Assembly: GCF_000230835.1 (NCBI RefSeq)
Contig: NZ_CM001240.1
Span: 3,326,779 to 3,390,778 of the forward strand
Reading direction: 5' to 3'
DNA length: 64,000 nucleotides
Source of the DNA: Clostridium sp. DL-VIII
Lineage (GTDB): Bacteria > Bacillota > Clostridia > Clostridiales > Clostridiaceae
Shown in pieces: positions 47,011-55,978 of this stretch. A model generated the notes under the pieces. That model was not told where the DNA came from. It ran no database searches and saw only the letters and a list, made by a program, of their open reading frames with translations. Each line of letters opens with the position of its first letter. Position 1 is the stretch's first letter. Position numbers and translations under genes: made by a program.

Positions 47011-47039
47011 TTGCAATTGTTATCGTCTTTTGATAAAAT
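47011..47039 (+). promoter_or_regulatory. Sigma-A promoter for efp
   Basis: TTGCAA (47011-47016), 17-bp spacer, TAAAAT (47034-47039), about 95 bp before the efp start. Confidence 0.5.
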
Positions 47040-47132
47040 ATGAGTGTTATGTCAACGGTTAAGTGTATTAAGCTTAATGTTTGAGGATATAGTTATAGTG
47101 TAATTAGTTTTATAAATTTGGAGGGATCTTTA

Positions 47133-47690
47133 ATGATAACAGCAGGAGATATAAGAAAAGGTGTAACTTTTGAATTGGATGGACAAGTATTTACAGTAGT
47201 AGAGTTTTTACATGTTAAACCAGGAAAAGGAGCAGCATTCGTAAGAACTAAACTTAGAAATGTAATTTCAGGTGGAGTTACAGATACAACATTTAATCCA
47301 ACTCAAAAATTACAAGATGTTGTAATTGAAAGAAAGGAAATGCAATATCTTTATTCAGATGGAGAATTGTATTACTTTATGGATCAAGAAACATATGAAC
47401 AAATTCCTTTAAATTACGAAAAAGTTGCTGATGCAATAAGATTCTTAAAGGAAAATATGTTTGCAACAATTAAATTCTATAAGGGTGAAGCATTCTCAGT
47501 AGATGCACCAAACTTTGTTGAATTATTAATTACAGAATCTGAACCAGGTGTTAAAGGAAATACAGCTACTAATGCAATGAAACCAGCAACACTTGAAACA
47601 GGTGCAGTAGTAAATGTTCCTATGTTTGTTAATGAAGGAGATACTATAAGAGTAGACACAAGAACTGGCGAATATATGGAAAGAGTTTAG
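47133..47690 (+). CDS. efp: Elongation factor P
   Basis: A 185-residue factor that relieves ribosome stalling at polyproline. It begins [17 protein letters not shown] and has the [15 protein letters not shown] loop carrying the conserved tip lysine, with three beta domains and the C-terminal [11 protein letters not shown] 47133 has GGAGGG 7 nt upstream; TTG 47118 overlaps that site and is rejected. Neighbours (pilus-like operon before, CD1247-type gene and spoIIIA after) are typical for clostridia. Confidence 0.97.
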   Translation: MITAGDIRKGVTFELDGQVFTVVEFLHVKPGKGAAFVRTKLRNVISGGVTDTTFNPTQKLQDVVIERKEMQYLYSDGELYYFMDQETYEQIPLNYEKVADAIRFLKENMFATIKFYKGEAFSVDAPNFVELLITESEPGVKGNTATNAMKPATLETGAVVNVPMFVNEGDTIRVDTRTGEYMERV

Positions 47691-47794
47691 GCATACATAG
47701 GTTGCTAAGCATGAAGCTTGGCAACTTTATTTATATATGTATGATGTGTATGCCAAACATTTAACTGCAAATATAGAGAAGGAAGTGAAAAGAT

Positions 47795-48160
47795 ATGGAA
47801 GAGCTTAGCAAAGAGGTTGAAAACTTAAAAAAGAGTTTATCTAGAATAGAAAACAAAGAATATCAAGAATATTTTAGTAATATATCGTCTATTTTAGAAT
47901 TAATGACCGCAAAACTAGAAGAATTAACCATAAATCAAGAAGCCATTGAAGAGAATATAAGGTTTATGGATGATGATTTATCTGATATTCAAGATGAATT
48001 GTTTGAGGAATTATCGATAGATGAATTAAATGATATGGAAGATGAATATAAAGAAATAAATTGTGCTCATTGTCATAAACAAATTTTTATAGAACAATCT
48101 GCTCTAAGCAATAACGAAGAAATTCCATGTCCATATTGTAATAAAAACATCAAGGGATAA
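47795..48160 (+). CDS. CD1247 N-terminal-domain protein with zinc ribbon
   Basis: A 121-residue protein: an acidic coiled-coil-like N-terminal part (~1-85) then a zinc-ribbon with CAHCHK near 90 and CPYCNK near 113. It matches a conserved clostridial family (CD1247 type) found between efp and spoIIIAA. Function unknown. The start ATG follows GAAGGAAGTG. A strong terminator closes the efp unit after it. Confidence 0.8.
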   Translation: MEELSKEVENLKKSLSRIENKEYQEYFSNISSILELMTAKLEELTINQEAIEENIRFMDDDLSDIQDELFEELSIDELNDMEDEYKEINCAHCHKQIFIEQSALSNNEEIPCPYCNKNIKG

Positions 48161-48215
48161 AACTATATATTAGTGGTTGCTTTTAGTACATAATATATAA
48201 TTAGTTTAATAATAT

Positions 48216-48270
48216 AAATACAAAAAGGATTATCTTAACAAAAAAGTTAAGGTAGTCCTTTTGTATTTAC
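48216..48270 (+). terminator. Terminator before spoIIIA
   Basis: Long stem: AAATACAAAAAGGATTATC extended by TTAAC pairs with GTTAA and GGTAGTCCTTTTGTATTT, with a short A loop. Confidence 0.88.
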
Positions 48271-48352
48271 AAAGAAATAGAGTGACAACTTAATATAAAT
48301 TCTAAAATTATAATTTCTAAATAAACTATTCTTATCTAGACATAATTAAGTA

Positions 48353-48380
48353 ATATTTTAGAATAACATTACATATTAAT
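48353..48380 (+). promoter_or_regulatory. Possible sigma-E promoter of the spoIIIA operon
   Basis: ATATT (48353-48357), a 14-bp spacer and CATATTAAT (48372-48380). The mother-cell sigma-E consensus is roughly ATATT-14-CATACA-T, so the -35 and spacing fit well while the -10 is partial. spoIIIA is known to be under sigma-E. Confidence 0.45.
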
Positions 48381-48406
48381 TAAATAAAAGAACAGTGGAG
48401 GAGGCA

Positions 48407-49336
48407 GTGAGAAGTTTGATAGGTGAAGAGGAAATCGTGGCAATTTTTCCGCTTAAAATAGGAGAATTACTTAGGGAGAGGCTTTTAAATGAACAAATTC
48501 ATGAGTTTAGACTTAAGATTGGACAACCAATTTTAGTTTATTCAAAGTATGGAGAAAGTATCGTAAATTATTTTCCAACAAAAGAAGATATGAAAAGCAT
48601 GATTCAGAGGATTTCTAGTTATTCATTATATGCATATGAAGAAGATATAAGGCAGGGCTTTATTACGATTAAAGGAGGACATCGAATAGGTATAGCAGGT
48701 GAGTGTGTTATGGAAAAGGGTGAAGTTAAAACTATACGGAATATTTCATCTATTAATGTGCGAATTTGCAGAGAAGTTATAGGATGTTCAGATAAGGTAA
48801 TGAAATATATAGCTTCTTCCCATAGAATTTATAACACAATAGTGATATCACCTCCTAAATGTGGTAAAACAACAATTTTAAGAGATATCGCCAGGAATAT
48901 ATCGAATGGAGTATCTTCTTTAGGATTAAACGGAAGAAAAGTGGTAGTAATAGATGAAAGAAGTGAAATAGGAGCATGTCATTTTGGAGTTCCACAAAGT
49001 GATTTGGGAATAAGAACTGATGTATTAGATAATTGCTTAAAGAGAGAAGGCCTTATTATGGCAATTAGAAGCCTTTCTCCAGAAGTCTTGATTTGTGATG
49101 AAATAGGAACTAAAGGAGATATTGAAGCACTTATTATGGCTTTTAATTCTGGAGTTAATATAATTACTACAATTCATGGATTTACTATTGAGGATTTATA
49201 CAAACGAAAAGTTTTAGGTGATTTACTTGATAATGAAATATTAGAGAGAGTGATAATATTAAGCAATAGAAATGGTGTTGGAACCATAGAAAAAGTGTAT
49301 AGCCTAAAAGGAGGTGACAACATGTGCTTAAATTGA
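48407..49336 (+). CDS. spoIIIAA: Stage III sporulation protein AA (secretion-type ATPase)
   Basis: Mother-cell ATPase of the channel linking mother cell and forespore. The Walker A motif is SPPKCGKTTILRD (~150), Walker B VLICDEIG (~220), with HEFRLKIGQP at the N-terminus. The start is ambiguous: GTG 48395 overlaps no good site; GTG 48407 lies 5 nt after the first GGAGG; TTG 48416 is 11 nt after the second. I used 48407. The stop overlaps the spoIIIAB start. First gene of a compact eight-gene operon. Confidence 0.93.
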   Translation: MRSLIGEEEIVAIFPLKIGELLRERLLNEQIHEFRLKIGQPILVYSKYGESIVNYFPTKEDMKSMIQRISSYSLYAYEEDIRQGFITIKGGHRIGIAGECVMEKGEVKTIRNISSINVRICREVIGCSDKVMKYIASSHRIYNTIVISPPKCGKTTILRDIARNISNGVSSLGLNGRKVVVIDERSEIGACHFGVPQSDLGIRTDVLDNCLKREGLIMAIRSLSPEVLICDEIGTKGDIEALIMAFNSGVNIITTIHGFTIEDLYKRKVLGDLLDNEILERVIILSNRNGVGTIEKVYSLKGGDNMCLN

Positions 49337-49842
49337 GCTTATCAATATGCATATTTATTTTAAGCACTTATATTGGCTTTGCATATGGAGAAACTTTCAG
49401 AAAAAGACAGAATCAACTTAAGGAAATATTAAAAGCATTAACCATTCTTGAAAATGATGTTATGTATGGAACGACCCCTTTACCAGAAGCACTAGAAAAT
49501 CTTTCATATAAAGTATGCAGTCCACTAAGTAGTTTTACAGAAGCTATTGCAAACAGGCTAACAAAGGGCAATGTTGAAAGCGTTCATCAAGGTGCAGTGG
49601 AAGAATTCAAGGGTTTAGATAAAGAATTTTATTTAAATAAAGATGATAAAAAAATTATGGAGGATTTTTTTAAGTCTCTTGGGGAATCTGGGGTGTATGG
49701 TCAAGAAAAGATATTCTTTTTAGCTATTGAAGGTATAAGAATGAATTTAAATGATGCTGATGATAGCGCTAAAAAAAATATAAAGTTGTATAGATATCTT
49801 GGAATGTGCTTAGGGGCAATGATAATTATATTTATAATATAA
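49324..49842 (+). CDS. spoIIIAB: Stage III sporulation protein AB
   Basis: A 172-residue membrane protein of the SpoIIIA channel, GspF-like. It starts with GTG 49324, 7 nt after AAAGGAGGTG, inside the end of spoIIIAA. N-terminal helix (~2-20) and C-terminal helix (LGMCLGAMIIIFII). Typical FRKRQNQLKEILKALTILEN and FFKSLGESGVYGQEK segments are present. Confidence 0.93.
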   Translation: MLKLSLSICIFILSTYIGFAYGETFRKRQNQLKEILKALTILENDVMYGTTPLPEALENLSYKVCSPLSSFTEAIANRLTKGNVESVHQGAVEEFKGLDKEFYLNKDDKKIMEDFFKSLGESGVYGQEKIFFLAIEGIRMNLNDADDSAKKNIKLYRYLGMCLGAMIIIFII

Positions 49843-49889
49843 AACATGATGATAATGAATTCTAATATGATATGACTGGGGGAAGATGA

Positions 49890-50087
49890 ATGCATGATAT
49901 AAGTATTCTATTTAAAATTGGCGGCGCGGGGATACTTTTAGTGGTCTTAGATAAGGTGTTAACTAGTAGCGGAAAAGCTGAAATAGCAGCTATTACTAAC
50001 ATAGCAGGAGTTGTAATAATTCTCCTTATGATAGTTTCACTTATTGGTGATTTATTCGGTACTGTTAAGACGATGTTTGTGATGTAG
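49890..50087 (+). CDS. spoIIIAC: Stage III sporulation protein AC
   Basis: A 65-residue protein with two transmembrane helices (IGGAGILLVVLDKVLTSSGK and GVVIILLMIVSLIGDLF). The normal size for SpoIIIAC. GGGGGAAG precedes ATG 49890. Part of the mother-cell membrane complex. Confidence 0.93.
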   Translation: MHDISILFKIGGAGILLVVLDKVLTSSGKAEIAAITNIAGVVIILLMIVSLIGDLFGTVKTMFVM

Positions 50088-50095
50088 GTGATATT

Positions 50096-50479
50096 ATGCT
50101 TATATTAAAAATTGTAGCATTAGCCTTTACAGCATTATTTATTCTAGTACTTATTAGAAGATCTGGCAGTGAAATTGGACCACTACTTTGTATAGGAGCG
50201 AGTGCGTTAATCCTTCTTATTATGATAGAACCGCTTAAAGAAATAGTTGACTTTATAAAGGAAATTGCTGATAAAGCAAACATTGATACAGTTTATATTG
50301 GAATTGTATTAAAGATTTTGGCAATAGCATATATAGCATCATTTTCAAGTGCACTTTGCAAAGATGCTAATGCCGATAGTCTTGCAACACAAATTGATTT
50401 TTCAGGCAAGATAATGATTTTATTACTTGCAATTCCAATACTTATGGCTGTGTTAAATTCTATATTGCAAATAATGTAG
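50096..50479 (+). CDS. spoIIIAD: Stage III sporulation protein AD
   Basis: A 127-residue protein with about four transmembrane helices, including LIRRSGSEIGPLLCIGASAL and YIGIVLKILAIAYIASFSSA, both typical. It follows AC by 8 nt and precedes AE by 9 nt. Paralogous in fold to AC. Confidence 0.93.
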   Translation: MLILKIVALAFTALFILVLIRRSGSEIGPLLCIGASALILLIMIEPLKEIVDFIKEIADKANIDTVYIGIVLKILAIAYIASFSSALCKDANADSLATQIDFSGKIMILLLAIPILMAVLNSILQIM

Positions 50480-50488
50480 GTGTAGATT

Positions 50489-51796
50489 ATGAAGATAATA
50501 AAAAGAGTTACACTTCTATTAATAATGAGTCTTGCAATAAATATTATTGTCTCAGTCTCATTTATTCCAGGTACTGAAGTTTTAAAAATAAATACGGTTT
50601 ATGCAGCAGAAGAAAATGGTAATAAGGATACGAATGCTAAATCTAATTTCAATTCAAACTATGATAATAAGTCAGAAGAGAATAAACAAGTTACAGAAAA
50701 CACAGATGATAATATAGGGCAATTGGACGGGAGTGCTAAGGAAGAAATTTATAAGCTATATGATTACATTAGCAAGATGAAAAGCGATGAAGAACTTATG
50801 GACAACTTAGATCCAGCAGAATATATAAAGACATATATAAAAGAAGGAAAGGGAAATCTTTCTCTTGATACACTTTTAAAGGCTGTTTTAAGCATAACTT
50901 TTAAAGAAGTTAAGAGCGTTTTAGCACTTATAATCTCAATAGTTACAATAGCAATAATATGTTCACTGCTTAAGAACCTGCAAGAAGCGTTTTCGAGTGA
51001 AAGTATATCACAGATTGCTTTTTACGCCTGTTACTCTCTAATTATAGTATTGTTGTCAAAAAGTTTTATTATTTCAATTTCAGTTGCAAAGGATGTAATA
51101 AGTGATGTCTCGAATTTTATGAATGCTTTGCTTCCAGTACTTATTACAATGATTTCACTTGCAGGAGGGATTAGCCAGGCTGCAACATTGGATCCTATCG
51201 TACTTGGTGCGGTGGTATTCATTCCAAAAATATATTCCAATGTCATAATTCCAATGATACTAATGGGCTTTGTTCTTGAATTTGCTAATAATATCTCGAC
51301 AGAACACAAGATAACAAATCTATGCAAGTTATTTAAGCAAGTTATAGTATGGTTTCAGGGAATACTAGTTACAATTTTTATAGGATTATTAACAATTAGA
51401 GGAATAACATCAACTACAATTGATGCAGTTACATTAAAGACAGCAAAATTTGCAGTAGATAATTTTATTCCCATAGTGGGGAAAGCATTTTCAGATGCTA
51501 TCGCTTCTGTTGCAGGATATTCACTCATCATAAAGAATGCAATAAGTTCAATAGGCTTAGTTGTTATTATTTTAATTCTATTGCATCCTCTTATTAAATT
51601 AATACTTATTACATTTATATATAAATTATCAGCAGCATTGATTGAGCCAATAAGTGATTCGAGGATAACAAAATCTATAGAAGCGGCAGGGAGTTCAATG
51701 GTATTAATAATTTCATGTGTTCTTACTGTAACTTTAGTTTTCTTTGTTCTCATTAGCATTATGGCGTCTTCTGGAAGATTTATAGTTGGAGGATAG
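50489..51796 (+). CDS. spoIIIAE: Stage III sporulation protein AE
   Basis: A 435-residue membrane protein with an N-terminal signal sequence (ITLLLIMSLAINIIV-like), a polar Asn/Asp-rich stretch (~40-90) and about eight transmembrane helices. LLPVLITMISLAGGISQAAT and PISDSRITKSIEAAGSSM are typical. Length is close to the family's ~400. It is the largest subunit of the mother-cell part of the channel. Confidence 0.93.
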   Translation: MKIIKRVTLLLIMSLAINIIVSVSFIPGTEVLKINTVYAAEENGNKDTNAKSNFNSNYDNKSEENKQVTENTDDNIGQLDGSAKEEIYKLYDYISKMKSDEELMDNLDPAEYIKTYIKEGKGNLSLDTLLKAVLSITFKEVKSVLALIISIVTIAIICSLLKNLQEAFSSESISQIAFYACYSLIIVLLSKSFIISISVAKDVISDVSNFMNALLPVLITMISLAGGISQAATLDPIVLGAVVFIPKIYSNVIIPMILMGFVLEFANNISTEHKITNLCKLFKQVIVWFQGILVTIFIGLLTIRGITSTTIDAVTLKTAKFAVDNFIPIVGKAFSDAIASVAGYSLIIKNAISSIGLVVIILILLHPLIKLILITFIYKLSAALIEPISDSRITKSIEAAGSSMVLIISCVLTVTLVFFVLISIMASSGRFIVGG

Positions 51797-51805
51797 GAAT
51801 AGCTT

Positions 51806-52417
51806 ATGTTTATAGAAACTTTAAAGAGCATTGTGATAAATCTTGTTACTGTTCTTATATTCATAAGTGCAGTAGAGCTTATGGCTCCCGATAACAAGAT
51901 GAAAAAATATATTAAATTTGTATTAGGATTAATACTAATAACTGCGATCTTAAATCCGATTCTAAAGTTTGTATCAAATGGAGGAAGGGATGTTATAAGC
52001 AATATCAAAAATTATGAAGAAGTCTTTTCAAGGGAAGAAAATGAAATCAATTCTGATAATGCAGACACATTTACAAAAGATGATAATGAAAATAGCAGGA
52101 AAAAAGCTTTTGTAAATAACTTTAATAAAAATTGTGATAATCTACTCAGAAATAAATTTAAAAATGAGGACTTTAAAAGTGAAGTTGACTGTGATATAGA
52201 TTTTTCTAATATAACTTTTAATGTAAAAAAACTAAAGATAGGTGTAGCTGATAACAAGGTAAACAAGGTGAAAAAAATTGTGATAAGCGATAACAGTAAT
52301 GAAAATGCAAAAGATGAAAATGAAAAATATACAGAAATAGTAAATTATATATCTGATGAATTAGATATTTCAAAAGATAAGATAGAGGTATATCCAATGA
52401 AAAAGGATTCAAATTAG
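51806..52417 (+). CDS. spoIIIAF: Stage III sporulation protein AF
   Basis: A 203-residue protein with two N-terminal helices (~9-28, ~35-55) and a soluble ring-building-motif-like C-terminal domain, ending with KIEVYPMKKDSN. Follows AE by 9 nt. Less conserved, but position and topology are standard. Confidence 0.88.
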   Translation: MFIETLKSIVINLVTVLIFISAVELMAPDNKMKKYIKFVLGLILITAILNPILKFVSNGGRDVISNIKNYEEVFSREENEINSDNADTFTKDDNENSRKKAFVNNFNKNCDNLLRNKFKNEDFKSEVDCDIDFSNITFNVKKLKIGVADNKVNKVKKIVISDNSNENAKDENEKYTEIVNYISDELDISKDKIEVYPMKKDSN

Positions 52418-52481
52418 TTGATTCAAAGATTAAATGCTTATATACACACTGTTTGTGATTAAGAAGAATAGGAGGTAAAAC

Positions 52482-53093
52482 ATGGATAAAAATAACTTGA
52501 AAAAAGAAATTGATAAAATATTGGGACAAAAAAATTTTAGAAATTTAATAATAATATGCTTAGTTTTGGTTTTTATTTTGATAGCTATGAATGTATTAAC
52601 ATCTAGTAATAAGAACTTAATTAATAATAATAAATCAGAGGCTATAACAACTGCAGATAGTGGAGATAAAACTAAGTTAAGTGGTGAAGAAGAAGTAAAT
52701 TATGAAGAAAAACAGAAGATAGACTTAAAGAATATATTAAAAAAGATGGATGGAGTTGGTGACGTTGAGGTAATGATGACATTTGAAAATGGAGAAGAGA
52801 AAGTTCCGGCATATGATAAAAATGTTCAAAAATCAACTACAGAGGAAACTGATACAGAAGGTGGGAAGAGAGTAAATAATCAAGATACAGATTCATCAAA
52901 AATTGTTATGTCAACATCAGATGGAAATAATGAGCCATTCATATTAAAAACATATAAACCTAAAATTGTTGGAGTTATAGTACTTGCTGAAGGAGCTGAA
53001 AATAGCAAGATAAAATATGAAATAGAGCAAGCAGTATCTAAACTATATAACTTAAGTTTAGATAAGGTTAATGTATATAGCATGAAGAAGTAG
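52482..53093 (+). CDS. spoIIIAG: Stage III sporulation protein AG
   Basis: A 203-residue protein with one transmembrane helix (~20-40) and a ring-building domain (LKNILKKMDGVGDVEVMMTF; later PKIVGVIVLAEGAENSKIKY). SpoIIIAG forms the large ring of the channel in the intermembrane space. AGGAGG lies before the ATG. Confidence 0.93.
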   Translation: MDKNNLKKEIDKILGQKNFRNLIIICLVLVFILIAMNVLTSSNKNLINNNKSEAITTADSGDKTKLSGEEEVNYEEKQKIDLKNILKKMDGVGDVEVMMTFENGEEKVPAYDKNVQKSTTEETDTEGGKRVNNQDTDSSKIVMSTSDGNNEPFILKTYKPKIVGVIVLAEGAENSKIKYEIEQAVSKLYNLSLDKVNVYSMKK

Positions 53094-53132
53094 CATATAA
53101 TTTTATAGAAAAAGAATGGGAGGAAGTTTATT

Positions 53133-53648
53133 ATGACAAAGAAACAATGTGGGATTATTTTTACATTATTAGCATTAATACTATGTGTAGGGATGCTAGC
53201 TGCAAAACTTAATAATGGAGGATTAAATGATCCAACAGATTTAAGTCAAGTTTTATCTGCTGATAAATCAACTAGTGAACAGGATGCAGAGGCATTAAAT
53301 CAACAAAATAATTTTTATGATGCTAAAAGCCAAAGAGATCAACAGGATTCAGCTACGATTCAAACATTAAATTCCATAATTTCAGATGCTAATACATCAA
53401 AAGAGCAAAAGGATGAAGCTACAAAAGAATTAACTCAAAAGACAATGACAAAAGACAACGAAGGAAGAATAGAGCTTAGTATTAAAAATAAGGGATATGA
53501 AGATGCTTTATGCAGATTAGATTCGAATAAAGCCACAGTAATCGTTAAATCAGCAACAGAGTTACAAGAAAATGAAACTGTAGCTATACAGGAAATTGTT
53601 CAAGATATATCAAAAATAAAAGATGTAATAATACAAGTTCAAAAATAG
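53133..53648 (+). CDS. spoIIIAH: Stage III sporulation protein AH
   Basis: A 171-residue protein with a single helix (~8-25) and a C-terminal YscJ/FliF-like domain (IELSIKNKGYEDALCRLDSN; IVQDISKIKDVIIQVQK). AH faces the forespore protein SpoIIQ. GGGAGG precedes the ATG. It is the last gene of the spoIIIA operon. Confidence 0.93.
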   Translation: MTKKQCGIIFTLLALILCVGMLAAKLNNGGLNDPTDLSQVLSADKSTSEQDAEALNQQNNFYDAKSQRDQQDSATIQTLNSIISDANTSKEQKDEATKELTQKTMTKDNEGRIELSIKNKGYEDALCRLDSNKATVIVKSATELQENETVAIQEIVQDISKIKDVIIQVQK

Positions 53649-53667
53649 CAAAAAAACCATAATGTAT

Positions 53668-53696
53668 TTGTAATGTTAAATTATATTTGATATAAT
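53668..53696 (+). promoter_or_regulatory. Sigma-A promoter for the asp23-type gene
   Basis: TTGTAA (53668-53673), 17-bp spacer, TATAAT (53691-53696). This gives the Asp23 gene vegetative transcription independent of spoIIIA. Confidence 0.65.
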
Positions 53697-53748
53697 AAAC
53701 ACAAGATTATCATGTTTTGTTATTACAAAACCTAGGAGGTTACGCAAC

Positions 53749-54129
53749 ATGGAAGATTTAGTTAGGGAAGAGAACATTGGAGTAGTTAAAATTTCTGATG
53801 AAGTGGTGAGTGTCATAGCTGGTATCGCGGCACAGGAAGTTGATGGAATATTAGATGGTCAAATGAGTGTTACAAATAACTTAACAAACATATTTAAAGG
53901 TAAAAAAAATACTGCCAGAGCAAGTAAAGTAACATTGGAAGAGGACAGAGCAATTATTGATATGAATGTATCAGTTGAGTATGGAAGAAAAATTATGGAT
54001 GTTGTATCTCAGGTTCAAGATAATGTGAAAAAAACTGTTGAGGCAATGACTGGACTATATGTAGAGGCAGTTAACATTTGTGTTCAGAATATTTACTTAC
54101 CTAAAAAGGAAGAAAGTGAATCTAACTAG
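53749..54129 (+). CDS. Asp23/Gls24 envelope-stress protein (YqhY-like)
   Basis: A 126-residue Asp23-family protein: GVVKISDEVVSVIAGIAAQE near the start, VDMNVSVEYG-like beta region and VNICVQNIYLP at the end. YqhY-type members sit next to acetyl-CoA carboxylase or nusB genes and are linked to lipid metabolism and envelope stress. TAGGAGG precedes the ATG. It has its own promoter and a following hairpin. Confidence 0.9.
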   Translation: MEDLVREENIGVVKISDEVVSVIAGIAAQEVDGILDGQMSVTNNLTNIFKGKKNTARASKVTLEEDRAIIDMNVSVEYGRKIMDVVSQVQDNVKKTVEAMTGLYVEAVNICVQNIYLPKKEESESN

Positions 54130-54140
54130 TTTGATTTTCG

Positions 54141-54170
54141 CCCTCTGAAGCTTTCAGAGGGTGTTTCTAT
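54141..54170 (+). terminator. Hairpin after asp23-type gene
   Basis: CCCTCTGAA / TTCAGAGGG with a 3-nt loop, then TGTTTCT. The T-tract is weak but the stem is strong. Confidence 0.65.
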
Positions 54171-54436
54171 GTGAGGCGCATTCAAAATTAGCGGCCTATT
54201 TTTTACTTGAGGAAGCTCAATTGGCATATTTATACTTATTAAGTTACTGTTTGTCAGCAGACTGTCTTAATAGGATATTATTATGAAGATAATTTATCTT
54301 CTTGCATGCTGAAAAATAATCATGATATATTTGAATGTTAATCTCTTTAATGTGTTAAATAGGTTTAAAAGAAATTAAAAATGTGTATAATTATAAACGT
54401 ACATAGTAACTATGATACGTGTTTTAGGAGGAATAT
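54171..54436. other. Intergenic leader of nusB
   Basis: About 265 bp. TTTAAA (54364) - 16 bp - TATAAT (54386-54391) is a plausible nusB promoter. Nothing else is seen. Confidence 0.4.
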
Positions 54437-54838
54437 ATGAATAGAAAGTTATCAAGGGAAAAAACTATGGAGTTATTATTTGGAATGACTTTGAGTAAAG
54501 ATACAATAGAAGAGGTAATAGAAGGATTTGTAGAAAATTACGAAGAAAATATAAAAGAAATCGATTTGACTTATGTAAAACAAGCATTAATTGGTATTGA
54601 AAATAACAAAGAAGAAATTGATAAAGTAATTGAGGCTAATTTACATAATTGGAAGATAGATAGAATATCTAAAGTAAATTTAAGTATATTAAGACTTGCA
54701 ACATATGAAGTATTGTACGATAAGGAAGTTCCAAGAAATGTTGCAATTAATGAAGCTTTAGAAATTGCTAGAAGATATTCAGATGAAAAAAGTGTAGCAT
54801 TTATAAATGGAGTATTAGACAAGATTAAGGAAAGCTAG
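54437..54838 (+). CDS. nusB: Transcription antitermination factor NusB
   Basis: A 133-residue all-helical RNA-binding factor that acts with S10 in rRNA antitermination. [11 protein letters not shown] is the N-terminal RNA-binding arginine-rich helix; later [20 protein letters not shown] and [17 protein letters not shown] are family signatures. GGAGG precedes the ATG. Standard length. Confidence 0.96.
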   Translation: MNRKLSREKTMELLFGMTLSKDTIEEVIEGFVENYEENIKEIDLTYVKQALIGIENNKEEIDKVIEANLHNWKIDRISKVNLSILRLATYEVLYDKEVPRNVAINEALEIARRYSDEKSVAFINGVLDKIKES

Positions 54839-54957
54839 TTATATATATTACAGAATTACATAATGTATACATTACCATAGATTAAAGTATGATATATATT
54901 TTTGTAAAAAGGAAAAATAATAATATATATAGCAAATAAATAAAAGTAATAGGTGGT

Positions 54958-55112
54958 AAGAGATAAGTTGAAGTTACAAATTGAGAGTAAAAAGTCATAA
55001 GTTGAGGATGAAATTCCTAAAGGAATTTCTAAAAAATATTTTTATTTAAGAAAAGCCAGCGGCTTTTCTTCCTTAACTCTTAACTGATAACTTTTAACTC
55101 ATAACTAAATAA
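54958..55112. repeat. MITE-like palindromic repeat before folD
   Basis: Outer, imperfectly complementary arms rich in AGTTRAAGTTA-type sequence (54965-55006 and 55072-55108) enclose two perfect inner hairpins: GAAATTCCT-AA-AGGAATTTC (55010-55029) and AAGAAAAGCC-AGC-GGCTTTTCTT (55048-55070). Such nested palindromes look like a dispersed intergenic repeat. Whether it recurs in the genome needs a search. Confidence 0.5.
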
Positions 55113-55129
55113 AGTAGGTAGGTGTTATA

Positions 55130-55978
55130 ATGGGGCAAATTATAAGTGGTAAAGAAGTAGCATTAAAAATAAAAGAGGAAATTAAATATTTTGTTAATAA
55201 CAGAAAAGAAAGAAATTTAAAAATACCTAAAATTGCATCTATATTAGTGGGAAATGATGGCGGATCAATTTATTACATGGGAAGCCAGGAAAAGGTAGCT
55301 ACATCTTTAGGAGTGGAGTTTTTAAAGGTAATATTGCCTGAAAGTTGCAGTGATGAGGATGTAATAGCAGATATACATAAATTAAATGATGATAATGATA
55401 TTCAAGGTATTATTTTACAATTACCTCTTCCTAAGAAATTTAATGAAAAGAAAATCATTAAAGAAATATCTCCAAGTAAAGATATTGACTGTCTTACTTT
55501 TGAAAGCCAAGGAAAGTTATATATGGGAGAACCAAGATTTTTGCCTTGTACACCTAATTCTGTAGTTACATTGATTAAAAGTTTAAATATCGATATTACA
55601 GGTAAAAATGTAGTGGTTCTAGGTAGAAGCAATATAGTTGGAAAGCCAGTAGCACAGCTATTATTAAATGAAAATGCTACAGTGACAATATGCCATTCAA
55701 AGACTAAAAATTTGAAAGAAGTTTGTAAAGTGGCAGATATATTAGTAGTTGCAATTGGAAGACCAAAATTTATTGATGAAACTTATGTTAATGAAAATTC
55801 TATTGTAATAGATGTTGGAACTTCATCCTTTGAAGGAAAGATAACTGGTGATGTCGATTTTGATAAGGTTATAAATAAATGCAAGTTTTTAACACCTGTT
55901 CCAGGAGGAGTTGGAGCGCTTACAACTACTCTTTTAATAGAAAATGCATGTGAGGCTTTAAGAGAAGATGAACATTAA
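55130..55978 (+). CDS. folD: Methylenetetrahydrofolate dehydrogenase/cyclohydrolase
   Basis: A bifunctional 282-residue enzyme interconverting 5,10-methylene- and 10-formyl-tetrahydrofolate. The active-site Lys is in the [15 protein letters not shown] segment (~50-60). [29 protein letters not shown] (NADP site) and [14 protein letters not shown] are signatures. The stop overlaps xseA by 11 nt. Links with metH upstream in one-carbon metabolism only by function, not operon. Confidence 0.96.
   Translation: MGQIISGKEVALKIKEEIKYFVNNRKERNLKIPKIASILVGNDGGSIYYMGSQEKVATSLGVEFLKVILPESCSDEDVIADIHKLNDDNDIQGIILQLPLPKKFNEKKIIKEISPSKDIDCLTFESQGKLYMGEPRFLPCTPNSVVTLIKSLNIDITGKNVVVLGRSNIVGKPVAQLLLNENATVTICHSKTKNLKEVCKVADILVVAIGRPKFIDETYVNENSIVIDVGTSSFEGKITGDVDFDKVINKCKFLTPVPGGVGALTTTLLIENACEALREDEH

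Noticed and set aside
51355..52008. 217-codon minus-strand ORF across spoIIIAE/AF
   Set aside because: Lies antisense to two well-supported sporulation genes and its product mirrors their hydrophobic codons.
53749..54129. Asp23 gene as a ninth spoIIIA operon member
   Set aside because: A good sigma-A promoter precedes it and its family is vegetative.
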